NCBI GenBank assembly: GCA_946626905.1
Contig: CAMOVA010000025.1
Coordinates: 1 to 11,680, forward strand
Direction: 5' to 3'
Source: an uncultured Bacillota bacterium
GTDB lineage: Bacteria > Bacillota_I > Bacilli_A > RF39 > UBA660
DNA: 11,680 nucleotides
Shown: positions 1-7,342 of the stretch, piece by piece
Layout: each line of letters starts with the position of its first letter
Position numbering within the stretch: position 1 is the stretch's first letter
The notes under the pieces: generated by a model
The model's database searches: none
Seen by the model: the letters and a program-made list of their open reading frames with translations, nothing else
Told to the model about the DNA's origin: nothing
Position numbers and translations under genes: made by a program

Positions 1-466
1 GTTGTGCTGGAACTTCAAATGGGTTTTGTTCCATTCCATAATTTACTGGTTGTTCCATTGCTGGTTGTGCTGGTATTTCAAATGGGTTTTGTTCTACCAC
101 ATTATTCACTGGTTGTTCCATTGTTGGTTGTGCTGGTATTTCAAATGGGTTTTGTTCTACCACATTATTCACTGGTTGTTCTACTGTTGGTGGCGCTGGA
201 ACTTCAAATGGGTTTTGTCCCACACCATAATTTACTGGTTGTTCTACTGTTGGTTGTGCTGGAACTTCGAATGGGTTTTGTCCCACACCATAATTCACTG
301 GTTGTCCTACTGTTGGTTGTGCTGGAACTTCGAATGGGTTTTGTTCTACCACATTATTCACTGGTTGTTCTACTGTTGGTTGTGCTGGAACTTCAAATGG
401 ATTTTGTCCCACACCATAATTTACTGGTTGTTCCATTGCTGGTTGTGCTGGAACTTCGAATGGATT
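1..466 (-). repeat. 63-bp tandem repeat inside noc (seven full units plus partial)
   Basis: Seven complete 63-bp units lie between 26 and 466, with an eighth cut by the window edge and a degenerate half-unit just upstream (about 467-510). Each encodes 21 residues of the pattern NPFE(V/I)PAQP(T/A)(V/M)(E/G)QPVN(NVVE or YGVG)Q. Two sub-types, ending VNNVVEQ or VNYGVGQ (one variant YGMEQ), are interleaved. Units differ by only a few bases and are largely identical even at third positions, which suggests recent expansion or homogenisation. The product should be proline-rich and disordered. Confidence 0.95.
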
Positions 467-1249
467 TTGTTCTACCACATTATTCACTGGTTGCTCTACT
501 GGTTGTTGAACAGGAGTTTCATTTACCATTCCTCCAAAAGGATTAAATAATGGTTTTTCCTCTTGTGTATTATCTATAATTGGTTCACTTGGTATATTAA
601 AGTTTCTATTTATTTCTTCATTATTCATATCTTTTTCTCCCTCTTTATTACTTACAAATTGACTAATTAATTGATCTGTTTTTCTAACTGTCAAACGTTC
701 AGCAATTATTTTATTTAATATTTCAGGTTGGTTTGATTTTGGTACTTTTAATAAAGATCTTGCGTGTCTTTCAGATATTTTTTCTTCTAATAAAGCTTCT
801 TGTACTTCATCAGATAAATTTAATAATCTTAATTTATTTGCCACTGTTGATTGTGTTTTACCTAATTTTACTGCTAATTCTGCTTGTGTCAAATAACCCA
901 TATCTAATATTTTCTTATATGATATTGCTTCTTCAATTGGTGTCATATCTTGTCTTTGAATATTTTCAATTAAAGCTATTTCTGAACTTTCTTTATCATC
1001 AACGTCTGTTATTATTGCTGGTATTGTTTTTCTTCCAGCTATTATACTAGCTTTATATCTTCGTTCACCAGCTATTATTTCATATTTGTCAGCTATTTTT
1101 CTAACAATGATAGGTTGAATAACGCCGTGTTTTTTAATTGATTCAGCTAATTCTAATATTGCTTTTTCATCAAACTTTATTCTTGGTTGAAATCTGTTTG
1201 GTAAAATATCATCAATATTAAGAACAAATATTTCCCTTCTTACTCTCAT
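1..1249 (-). CDS. noc: Noc-type ParB-family DNA-binding protein, partial (C-terminus beyond left edge)
   Basis: The first 416 codons are visible and run off the left edge without a stop. Residues 17-23 (PNRFQPR), 61-67 (GERRYKA) and 95-99 (ENIQR) are the ParB/Noc N-terminal CTP-binding boxes. Residues 119-166 form the helix-turn-helix DNA-binding core, with QSTVANKLRLL at 133-143 and SERHAR at 159-164. These read as Noc rather than Spo0J, and the location directly after rsmG is that of Bacillus noc. Noc binds scattered sites on the chromosome and blocks division over the nucleoid. From residue 262 the protein becomes a 21-residue tandem repeat (NPFEVPAQP...). The usual C-terminal dimerisation domain is not seen; it could follow the repeats outside the window. 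The N-terminal amphipathic helix of Bacillus Noc is absent, and an in-frame TAG at 1286-1288 rules out a long extension. The start is set by AAAGGGG at 1258-1264. Noc-like identity is fairly sure; a role in nucleoid occlusion is inferred. Confidence 0.88.
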   Translation of the reverse strand, partial: MRVRREIFVLNIDDILPNRFQPRIKFDEKAILELAESIKKHGVIQPIIVRKIADKYEIIAGERRYKASIIAGRKTIPAIITDVDDKESSEIALIENIQRQDMTPIEEAISYKKILDMGYLTQAELAVKLGKTQSTVANKLRLLNLSDEVQEALLEEKISERHARSLLKVPKSNQPEILNKIIAERLTVRKTDQLISQFVSNKEGEKDMNNEEINRNFNIPSEPIIDNTQEEKPLFNPFGGMVNETPVQQPVEQPVNNVVEQNPFEVPAQPAMEQPVNYGVGQNPFEVPAQPTVEQPVNNVVEQNPFEVPAQPTVGQPVNYGVGQNPFEVPAQPTVEQPVNYGVGQNPFEVPAPPTVEQPVNNVVEQNPFEIPAQPTMEQPVNNVVEQNPFEIPAQPAMEQPVNYGMEQNPFEVPAQ

Positions 1250-1279
1250 ATTCAGTACCCCTTTACCATTTATATTTAT

Positions 1280-1308
1280 ATAATACTATATTATTTAAAA
1301 AATATCAA
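1280..1308 (-). promoter_or_regulatory. Predicted sigma-A promoter of noc
   Basis: On the minus strand TTGATA (1303-1308) and TATTAT (1280-1285) are separated by exactly 17 bp and point at noc, whose start lies about 30 bases downstream. The -35 element touches the outer arm of the palindrome at 1307-1326, so binding there would be expected to affect transcription. Confidence 0.6.
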
Positions 1309-1326
1309 TATTTCTTGGGAAATATT
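1307..1326. promoter_or_regulatory. Noc-binding-site-like palindrome 1
   Basis: The core ATTTCTTGGGAAAT (1310-1323) matches 12 of 14 positions of the Bacillus Noc-binding site ATTTCCCGGGAAAT as I recall it. It lies in a longer inverted repeat with perfect 8-bp arms (AATATTTC and GAAATATT). It abuts the -35 element of the predicted noc promoter. Binding by Noc is inferred. Confidence 0.55.
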
Positions 1327-1333
1327 TTTAAAA

Positions 1334-1353
1334 ATTATTTCCCAGAAAATAAT
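1334..1353. promoter_or_regulatory. Noc-binding-site-like palindrome 2
   Basis: The core ATTTCCCAGAAAAT (1337-1350) matches 12 of 14 positions of the Noc-binding-site consensus. It is flanked by ATT...AAT, giving an imperfect 20-bp inverted repeat. Its centre is 27 bp from that of palindrome 1. It lies between the rsmG terminator and the noc promoter. Confidence 0.5.
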
Positions 1354-1356
1354 ATT

Positions 1357-1380
1357 AAAAAAGCATTATAAATGCTTTTT
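1357..1380 (-). terminator. Intrinsic terminator after rsmG
   Basis: A perfect 10-bp stem (1358-1367 with 1371-1380) and a 3-base loop is followed on the minus strand by a run of six T. The rsmG stop codon lies within the hairpin. It separates the mnmG-rsmG unit from noc. Confidence 0.75.
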
Positions 1381-2070
1381 CTTTATTTCATTAAAACTTC
1401 TTGGATATTTTTGGGAAATAATTCCATTTTTTACTATTTTTATTAAGCTTCTTTGACTTTTTTCTATTGGTAAATCAAATATAACTATATCCTCTATTTT
1501 AGAATTTAAAATTTCTAAAGCACGCTTACTATTTTCTATTTCTTCTTCTGCATGACTCTTCATTGCTACAAAATACTTATTTAATTTTACTAATGGCATT
1601 GAATATTCTAATAAAATAGGTAATGTAGCAACAGCTCTTGATGTTACTAAATCATATTTATTACGATTATTTTTAGCAAACTCTTCTGCTCTTTCATGAT
1701 AAATTTCAATATTTCCCAAGCCTAATTGTTTAACAACTTCATTTAAAAAGATAGTTCTTTTCTTTAATGAATCAACTAAAGTAACTTTTATGTTTGGATA
1801 TACTATTTTTATTACAATTCCAGGAAATCCTGCACCTGTTCCTATGTCGCACATACTTTCAACTTCATCCATATTAACTATTTTATTTAATGTTAAGGAA
1901 TCATAAAAGTGTTTTAAATATACATCGTTTTCTTCTGTTATATTTGTTAAATTCATTTTATTATTCCATTCAATTAATAATTTATAGTATTGATCAAGTT
2001 GTTCTAATTGATTTTGTGTTAAAGTAACACCTATATTTTCTAATTCTTTTATAAATTCTTTTCTATTCAT
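1366..2070 (-). CDS. rsmG: 16S rRNA (guanine-527-N7) methyltransferase RsmG (GidB)
   Basis: RsmG uses S-adenosylmethionine to methylate N7 of G527 in 16S rRNA. The 234-residue product has the normal family length. The SAM-binding loop is CDIGTGAGFPG at residues 74-84, and the downstream TSRAVA motif at 143-148 is typical of the family. The gene overlaps the end of mnmG by 8 bases, so the two are translationally linked and share the mnmG promoter. An AAAGGA sequence about nine bases upstream of the ATG serves as ribosome binding site within mnmG. The gene ends in TAA inside a terminator hairpin. Loss of RsmG is known in other bacteria to give low-level streptomycin resistance. Identity is secure from motif and context. 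Confidence 0.97.
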   Translation of the reverse strand: MNRKEFIKELENIGVTLTQNQLEQLDQYYKLLIEWNNKMNLTNITEENDVYLKHFYDSLTLNKIVNMDEVESMCDIGTGAGFPGIVIKIVYPNIKVTLVDSLKKRTIFLNEVVKQLGLGNIEIYHERAEEFAKNNRNKYDLVTSRAVATLPILLEYSMPLVKLNKYFVAMKSHAEEEIENSKRALEILNSKIEDIVIFDLPIEKSQRSLIKIVKNGIISQKYPRSFNEIKKKHL

Positions 2071-3949
2071 GTGGATATTTCCTTTTCAAATATACTGCTA
2101 AAATTGCTATATCACTAGGATTTACACCACTTATTCTTAATGCTTGTCCTAATGATTCAGGATTTATTTCTTTTAGTTTTTGTTTTGCTTCACTTGCTAT
2201 ATTTGAAACCTTATCATAATCAATATCAGAAGGTATTCTTTTATTCTCATTTTTCAACATTTTTTCAACGTCTTTTAATGCCTTCTTTATATATCCTTCA
2301 TATTTTATATCTATCTCTACTTGGTTTAATACTTCTTCATTATTTTCTAATTTTGTTAATTCTTTTATATCTGACATACTTATTTCTGTTCTTTTTAATA
2401 AATTGTATAATGTTATTCCGTCTTTAAGTGGAGATGAATTACGTTCTAATAAAAACTTATTTGTTTTTTCTGTTGGTGTAATTTTTTGTTCTCTTAATTG
2501 ATTCTTAACATCCGATATTTCTTTTATTTTATTTAAAAGTTTTTGATGTCTTTCTTCATCTATAAGTCCTACTTCATAACCATGTTGTCTAAGTCTTAAG
2601 TCTGCATTATCTGTTCTTAATAATAATCTATATTCTGCACGTGATGTTAATAATCTATAAGGATCTTTGACACCTTTTGTTACTAAATCATCTATTAAAA
2701 CACCTATATATGCTTCATTTCTTTTTAATATTAGTGGATCTTTTCCTTCTAATTTTAATCCTGCATTTATACCTGCAATTAAACCTTGGGCAGCTGCTTC
2801 TTCATATCCACTTGTTCCGTTTATTTGGCCTGCTGTAAATAAATTATTTATAATTTTATTTTCTAATGACAATTTCATTTGAGTTGGATATATAGCATCA
2901 TATTCAATAGCGTATGCATATTTTAAAATTTTTGCATTTTCTAATCCTTTTATTGAATGAACCATTTTTTCTTGAACATCATATGGCATAGAAGTTGAAA
3001 ATCCCTGTAAATAAATAGTATTTCCATAGTCTTCACTATTTATATCAAGACTTTCTGGCTCTAAAAATAATTGGTGTCTCTCTTTATCACTAAATCTTAC
3101 AACTTTATCTTCTATTGAAGGGCAATATCTAGGTCCTACACCTGTTACATCATCTAATCCACCATACATACTTGACTTTGATAAATTATTATTTATAATT
3201 TCGTGAGTCAATGCATTTGTATAGACTAAATGACATGGAACTTGTTCCTCTATTTTATATTGTGGAGCTATATCAAATGAAAATGTATGATATACACTAT
3301 CTCCTAATTCTAATGCTGCTTTACTATAATCTATTGTTTCTTTATCTATTCTTGGTGGAGTTCCGGTTTTTAATCTTATTATTTTTAAACCATATTCTTT
3401 TAACTTATCACTTAAATGATTTGAAGGTTTTTCTCCATGTGGACCTTCTCTTCTTCTTGTATCACCTATCATTATATCTGCTTTTAAGTAAGTTCCTGTT
3501 GTAAGTATTACTATATTAGATGTTATTTTTGTATTATCATCTAATATAACACCACCTACTGTAGAATTTGCTACTATTAAATCTTCTACTAATGCTTCTT
3601 TTATAGTAAGATTTTTTGTGTTTTGTAACGTTTTTAACATTTCTTTTGGATAAGTTACTTTATCTGCTTGAGCTCTTAATGATTGAACTGCTGGACCTTT
3701 TGCACTATTAAGCATTTTTATTTGAATTAATGTTTTATCAGCATTAATTCCCATTTCACCACCTAGTGCATCTATTTCACGAACTACTATTCCCTTTGCA
3801 CTTCCACCAATTGATGGATTACATGGCATATCAGCTATATTATTTATATTTCCTGTTACTAATAGTGTTTTATGTCCTTTTCTGGCAGATGCTAGTGCAG
3901 CCTCGCAACCAGCATGTCCTCCTCCTACTACAATTATTTCGTAATCCAT
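2063..3949 (-). CDS. mnmG: tRNA uridine-34 5-carboxymethylaminomethyl modification enzyme MnmG (GidA)
   Basis: MnmG is the FAD-dependent partner of MnmE. The complex installs the carboxymethylaminomethyl group at C5 of wobble uridine 34 in several tRNAs. The 628-residue product is full length. The dinucleotide-binding loop GGGHAGCEAA lies at residues 9-18, the conserved cysteine stretch MPCNPSIGG at 41-49, and KGPAV at 84-88. A second FAD-contacting stretch (GTSGYEEAAAQGL) and the helical C-terminal domain follow. The start is fixed by AGAGGTGA just upstream of the ATG. The stop is TAG, overlapping rsmG by 8 bases. The promoter at 3973-4001 makes mnmG-rsmG a separate unit, although mnmE lies immediately upstream on the same strand. 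Confidence 0.98.
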   Translation of the reverse strand: MDYEIIVVGGGHAGCEAALASARKGHKTLLVTGNINNIADMPCNPSIGGSAKGIVVREIDALGGEMGINADKTLIQIKMLNSAKGPAVQSLRAQADKVTYPKEMLKTLQNTKNLTIKEALVEDLIVANSTVGGVILDDNTKITSNIVILTTGTYLKADIMIGDTRRREGPHGEKPSNHLSDKLKEYGLKIIRLKTGTPPRIDKETIDYSKAALELGDSVYHTFSFDIAPQYKIEEQVPCHLVYTNALTHEIINNNLSKSSMYGGLDDVTGVGPRYCPSIEDKVVRFSDKERHQLFLEPESLDINSEDYGNTIYLQGFSTSMPYDVQEKMVHSIKGLENAKILKYAYAIEYDAIYPTQMKLSLENKIINNLFTAGQINGTSGYEEAAAQGLIAGINAGLKLEGKDPLILKRNEAYIGVLIDDLVTKGVKDPYRLLTSRAEYRLLLRTDNADLRLRQHGYEVGLIDEERHQKLLNKIKEISDVKNQLREQKITPTEKTNKFLLERNSSPLKDGITLYNLLKRTEISMSDIKELTKLENNEEVLNQVEIDIKYEGYIKKALKDVEKMLKNENKRIPSDIDYDKVSNIASEAKQKLKEINPESLGQALRISGVNPSDIAILAVYLKRKYPHE

Positions 3950-3972
3950 AATTCACCTCTATCACGCACATT

Positions 3973-4001
3973 ATTATACTATTAAAATTAACTTTTCACA
4001 A
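3973..4001 (-). promoter_or_regulatory. Predicted sigma-A promoter of mnmG-rsmG
   Basis: On the minus strand TTGTGA (3996-4001) and a perfect TATAAT (3973-3978) are separated by 17 bp, directly after the mnmE terminator and about 24 bases before the mnmG start. The layout indicates independent initiation for mnmG-rsmG. Confidence 0.7.
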
Positions 4002-4027
4002 TAAAAATAGATATTTATTATCTATTT
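4001..4027 (-). terminator. Intrinsic terminator after mnmE
   Basis: A perfect 9-bp AT-rich stem (4005-4013 with 4019-4027) and a 5-base loop is followed on the minus strand by a T-rich tail. It begins four bases after the mnmE stop codon. The stem has little GC, so termination strength is uncertain. Confidence 0.6.
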
Positions 4028-4030
4028 CTA

Positions 4031-5386
4031 TTATTTACCTAAACAAAAATTTGAGAATAATTCATTTATTAAATTTTCATTATAGTTTTCACCAAGTATT
4101 TCACTTAGTTTTTCACAACTTTCTTTTATATCTATTTCAACCATATCAATTGGAATATTATCATTAATTCCTTTAATTGATGAATCTATATATTTAAGAG
4201 ATTCTTTTAATAAAGATATATTTTTAGAATTACTTACATAAGTCAAGTCTTTAACATTTATTTTATCTAGTGAATAAATTTCTCTTATCTTTTGTTTTAA
4301 AAGCTCTAATCCTTCTTCTTCTTTTGCACTTGTTTTTATAACATTTTTCAAATTTAGATCATCTATATTTAATTTTGTGTCTAAATCACATTTATTTATT
4401 ACTGTTATATAATTTTTATTTTTAACATTATTTAATAATTCATTTTCTTCTGGTGTTAATGTTCTACTATTATCTAAAACAAATATTATTAAATCTGATT
4501 TTTCTATTAAATTTAAACTTTTTTCTACACCTATTTTTTCCACAGTATTATCTGTTTTTCTAATTCCTGCTGTATCTAAAAGATTAAGAACTATTCCATC
4601 TAATACTATTTGCCCTTCAACAACATCTCTTGTTGTTCCTTCTATATCAGTTACAATAGCTTTTTCTTCTTCTAATAATAAGTTTAATAAACTACTTTTA
4701 CCTACATTTGGTTTACCTACGATGGAAACATTTATTCCTTCTTTTATTAATTTTCCGTTATAACTTTGTTTAATTATTTCAGTAATATCATCTTTAATTT
4801 GTTTTAGTTTTGGAAGTATTTTTTGATTTGTTAAAACCTCTATATCATTATATTCTGGATAATCTATGTTTACTTCGATGTTTGATAATATTTCTAATTC
4901 TCTTTTTTTAAGTTCGTTAATTTTTTTTGAAACTTCTCCGTTTAATCCATTTAAAGCAATTGTTCTAGCTTGTTCTGTCTTAGCATTTATTAAATTCATA
5001 ACTGATTCTGCTTCTATTAAATCAATTCTTCCATTTAAAAATGCCCTTTTTGTAAATTCTCCTGGTTCTGCTAATCTACATCCTTCTAATAAAAGAATTT
5101 CCAATATTTTATTTGTAGTAGCAACACCACCATGGCAATTAATTTCAACTACATTTTCTCTGGTAAAAGTTTTTGGTTCTTTCATAACAGTTACTAATAC
5201 TTCATCAATTATTTCATCTTGATATTTTATTTTTCCATAATTTACTGTATGAGAATTAACTTTATTTAAATTTTTACCTTCAAAAATTTTATTTACTATA
5301 TCAATAGAATCTTCTCCACTTAATCTTATTATTGATATAGCGCCTACACCTAATGCGGTTGAAACTGCGCATATTGTATCATCCAT
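4031..5386 (-). CDS. mnmE: tRNA uridine-34 modification GTPase MnmE (TrmE)
   Basis: MnmE is the GTPase and folate-binding half of the MnmE-MnmG wobble-uridine modification complex. I choose the ATG at 5384-5386 (451 residues), because it follows a good AGAGGT (5393-5398). An in-frame ATG nine codons upstream (5411-5413) lies inside a hairpin and lacks a binding site. The N-terminal tetrahydrofolate domain begins DDTICAVSTALG. In the corrected numbering the G-domain motifs are GKPNVGKS (224-231), GTTRD (250-254), DTAG (271-274), NKCD (331-334) and TSAK (352-355). The C-terminus is FCLGK, a conservative variant of the FCIGK motif whose cysteine is needed for modification. It follows jag without room for its own promoter, so it probably relies on read-through. 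Confidence 0.97.
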   Translation of the reverse strand: MDDTICAVSTALGVGAISIIRLSGEDSIDIVNKIFEGKNLNKVNSHTVNYGKIKYQDEIIDEVLVTVMKEPKTFTRENVVEINCHGGVATTNKILEILLLEGCRLAEPGEFTKRAFLNGRIDLIEAESVMNLINAKTEQARTIALNGLNGEVSKKINELKKRELEILSNIEVNIDYPEYNDIEVLTNQKILPKLKQIKDDITEIIKQSYNGKLIKEGINVSIVGKPNVGKSSLLNLLLEEEKAIVTDIEGTTRDVVEGQIVLDGIVLNLLDTAGIRKTDNTVEKIGVEKSLNLIEKSDLIIFVLDNSRTLTPEENELLNNVKNKNYITVINKCDLDTKLNIDDLNLKNVIKTSAKEEEGLELLKQKIREIYSLDKINVKDLTYVSNSKNISLLKESLKYIDSSIKGINDNIPIDMVEIDIKESCEKLSEILGENYNENLINELFSNFCLGK

Positions 5387-5401
5387 ATTATCACCTCTTT
5401 T

Positions 5402-5429
5402 AAAAATAAACACATACGTGTTTATTTTT
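5402..5429 (-). terminator. Terminator/attenuator-like hairpin between jag and mnmE
   Basis: A perfect 12-bp stem (5402-5413 with 5418-5429) and a 4-base loop contains the jag stop codon. It ends in an AT-rich tail on the minus strand, TTTATTTTTA, which runs into the mnmE ribosome binding site. It may terminate part of the upstream transcription, act as a processing or stabilising hairpin, or both. Confidence 0.55.
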
Positions 5430-6039
5430 CATCTACATATCTTATTACTATGTGTCTATTTTTTCCTTCTCCTTCACTTTCAGTTGATATATTTTTAAAT
5501 TTACTTATTTCATTATGAATATATCTTCTTTCATATGAATTCATTGGATCTAAAGAAACATCTACTTTTGTTTTTTGTACTTCTTTTGCAATTTTTTTGA
5601 TTTCAACTAATAAATGGTTCAATTTTTTTTCTTTATAATTACTTATATCTATATTTACTTTTATTGATTGATTAGTTTTTACTTTTAAACTTTGTCTTAA
5701 TAAATTTTGAAGGGCTTTTAAATTTTTACCATCTTTACCTATTAATAATGAATTATTGCTAGTTAATAAAACTACATTAAATCCTTCATTTTTATATAAG
5801 ATTTCTGTTTCTATTGTTATATTCATTGTTTTTGAAAGTTCTTCAAAATATTCTTTTATATAATTTTTAATATCTGATTTTTGAAGTACGCTTACTATAT
5901 ATTTAGAACTTTTAAATAATTTACCTTCTACAAATTCTGTACTATATATTAAATTGTTTAATTCACAATTTAAATCAACCATTGCTTTATTTAAAGCATC
6001 TTCTTCTGTTTTTCCTTCATATTTAGTTATATTAAGCAT
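5422..6039 (-). CDS. jag: Jag/KhpB (EloR)-type KH-R3H RNA-binding protein
   Basis: Jag (KhpB/EloR) is a cytoplasmic RNA-binding protein, linked in streptococci to cell elongation and usually encoded beside yidC/spoIIIJ. The 205-residue product shows the expected order. An N-terminal Jag_N-like region covers about residues 1-50. A KH domain with the GKDG loop at 101-104 follows, and then a C-terminal R3H domain with RxxxH at 171-175 and a closing HIVIRY strand. The Jag_N part is divergent: the usual KGFLGIG-like stretch reads EGKLFKSS (38-45). The gene overlaps yidC by 8 bases and ends inside a 12-bp hairpin before mnmE. The domain assignment is secure; the cellular role in this organism is inferred. 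Confidence 0.93.
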   Translation of the reverse strand: MLNITKYEGKTEEDALNKAMVDLNCELNNLIYSTEFVEGKLFKSSKYIVSVLQKSDIKNYIKEYFEELSKTMNITIETEILYKNEGFNVVLLTSNNSLLIGKDGKNLKALQNLLRQSLKVKTNQSIKVNIDISNYKEKKLNHLLVEIKKIAKEVQKTKVDVSLDPMNSYERRYIHNEISKFKNISTESEGEGKNRHIVIRYVDEK

Positions 6040-6973
6040 TTTTTTTACCTCTCTTTACTAATAAATTTTGAATTATAGTAAATACGCTTGTTGTTGTCCA
6101 ATAGAAAGCTATACCTGTTGAAATTGAAAAAGCCATAAATGTCATCATTACTACCATAACATTACTCATTGTTTTCATTTGTTTCTTTTGATCATCACTT
6201 AATGATGCTCCACTATTTAATTTAAATGAAAAATATGTTGATAATGAAATTATTAATATGAAAATTAAATATTTATAGTCACCTCTAGATACTGCATTTA
6301 AAGGGCTTAAACCTAAATCAAATCCTAAAAAGTTTTCTTCAAATATAACTGGAATTCTCATTATTGCTTCATAAAAAGCAAAGAATAATGGAATTTGAAA
6401 TAATGAGAATAAACATGTACTCATTGGATTTATGTCATATTTTTTATATATAAACATCATCTCTTGAGATTTTTTCATCATTTCTTCTCTATCATTTTTA
6501 TTTTTGTACTTACTTTCTAGTTTTTTTAATTCTGGTTCAGCTTTTTTCATGTTTTCTGATTGCATAGCTGCTTTCTTTGTTAATGGATATGCTAATAATC
6601 TTATTAATAATGTTGCTAATACTAATCCTAAACCATAATTTTTAACTAAATTACCTATTTTTATTATTAATATTGCTAATGTTTTTACAAATACATTTGT
6701 CCATATTCCTTCATATTTTCCATTATTTAAACTCATTTTATTACATGAAGGTAATTTTTCTAAATTTACTTGTTTTTTAGACTTTTTATTATATTTATCA
6801 TATAATTTTAACATTTCTTTATCTTTTGGCTTACATAATACATTTGTTACAAGATTTTGACCTGTTGATTCTTTCTTTATTACTTTTTTATTTACTTTTC
6901 CATATTTAACGCATCCTGTTGTCATAAATATTAAACTTACTAATACTACAACTAAACTAATTCTTCTTTTCAT
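6032..6973 (-). CDS. yidC: YidC/SpoIIIJ-type membrane protein insertase
   Basis: YidC inserts and folds membrane proteins, alone or with SecYEG. The 313-residue protein has the Gram-positive form. A basic start and hydrophobic segment (residues 4-19) lead to a probable lipobox, MTTGC, with C21 as the lipidated cysteine; the -3 residue is Thr rather than the preferred Leu. The conserved insertase core starts near residue 91. The hydrophilic-cavity arginine is R125 in LLIRLLAYPL. A cytoplasmic amphipathic helical hairpin follows (about 135-180), then hydrophobic segments at about 186-203, 235-250 and 271-300, and a basic tail. The gene overlaps rnpA by 17 bases and jag by 8. An AAAGGAG just upstream of the ATG fixes the start. 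The stretch between C21 and about residue 90 is Lys-rich, apparently longer than usual, and not recognised. Confidence 0.95.
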   Translation of the reverse strand: MKRRISLVVVLVSLIFMTTGCVKYGKVNKKVIKKESTGQNLVTNVLCKPKDKEMLKLYDKYNKKSKKQVNLEKLPSCNKMSLNNGKYEGIWTNVFVKTLAILIIKIGNLVKNYGLGLVLATLLIRLLAYPLTKKAAMQSENMKKAEPELKKLESKYKNKNDREEMMKKSQEMMFIYKKYDINPMSTCLFSLFQIPLFFAFYEAIMRIPVIFEENFLGFDLGLSPLNAVSRGDYKYLIFILIISLSTYFSFKLNSGASLSDDQKKQMKTMSNVMVVMMTFMAFSISTGIAFYWTTTSVFTIIQNLLVKRGKKNA

Positions 6974-7304
6974 TATGAGCTCCTTTTACATTGATTTTAT
7001 TAAATATATAATTTAAATCATTACTATTTTCTAAAAAAGTTTGTTCTAAATAACTTTTCCTAACTATTATAATACAATTAAAATTATTTTCATAGTTGTT
7101 TTTTGAAATAATTTCTCTAATTTGTCTTTTAATTTTATTTCTTTTAACTGCATTACCAAGTTTTTTACTAACACTTATTCCAAATTTATAAATACCGTCA
7201 GTATCTGCTTTATATACTATGAATCCTTTATATATATATGGTTTTTTTGTTTGAATTATTTTTTTAAAATCTCTATTTTCTTTTAATACATTTATTTTTT
7301 TCAT
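6957..7304 (-). CDS. rnpA: Ribonuclease P protein component
   Basis: RnpA is the small basic protein that binds the RNase P RNA and helps it recognise the 5' leader of precursor tRNAs. The 115-residue product has the family length. It carries the signature RNKIKRQIRE at residues 55-64, and the MKKINVLKENRDF opening is typical. The position between rpmH and yidC is the classic one. An in-frame TGA at 7320-7322 limits any upstream extension, and no other start lies nearby, so the ATG at 7302-7304 is well defined. It has no Shine-Dalgarno sequence: the preceding bases are a T-run and CTATATT, directly after a terminator-like hairpin. The 3' end overlaps yidC by 17 bases. Confidence 0.95.
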   Translation of the reverse strand: MKKINVLKENRDFKKIIQTKKPYIYKGFIVYKADTDGIYKFGISVSKKLGNAVKRNKIKRQIREIISKNNYENNFNCIIIVRKSYLEQTFLENSNDLNYIFNKINVKGAHNEKKN

Positions 7305-7311
7305 AATATAG

Positions 7312-7341
7312 AAAAAAAATCACTGTTAATACAGTGGTTTT
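7312..7341 (-). terminator. Terminator/attenuator-like hairpin between rpmH and rnpA
   Basis: Arms 7332-7341 and 7316-7325 form a 10-bp stem with one C-A mismatch and a 6-base loop. The distal arm merges into a run of eight T on the minus strand. It starts one base after the rpmH stop and ends seven bases before the rnpA ATG. It would let the cell make more L34 mRNA than rnpA mRNA. Confidence 0.7.
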
Positions 7342-7342
7342 A

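Noticed and set aside
1..466. CRISPR-like or intergenic satellite repeat
   Set aside because: The 63-bp units are contiguous without unique spacers and keep one coding frame continuous with noc, so this is a coding tandem repeat.
2..550. Long plus-strand open frames over the left 550 bases
   Set aside because: They are the reverse complement of the noc repeat. The repeat has no stops in any of these frames because its 63-bp period is a multiple of three, so open frames arise automatically. The Trp/Leu/Phe-rich products are implausible and the minus frame continues smoothly from the ParB domain.
1406..1419. Third Noc-site-like sequence in the rsmG 3' end
   Set aside because: Only 9 of 14 positions match the consensus, close to what AT-rich DNA with one GGGAAAT gives by chance.
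4535..4543. TTTTCCACA inside mnmE as a DnaA box
   Set aside because: It is isolated, inside a coding region and far from the origin cluster; single 8-of-9 matches are expected in this composition.
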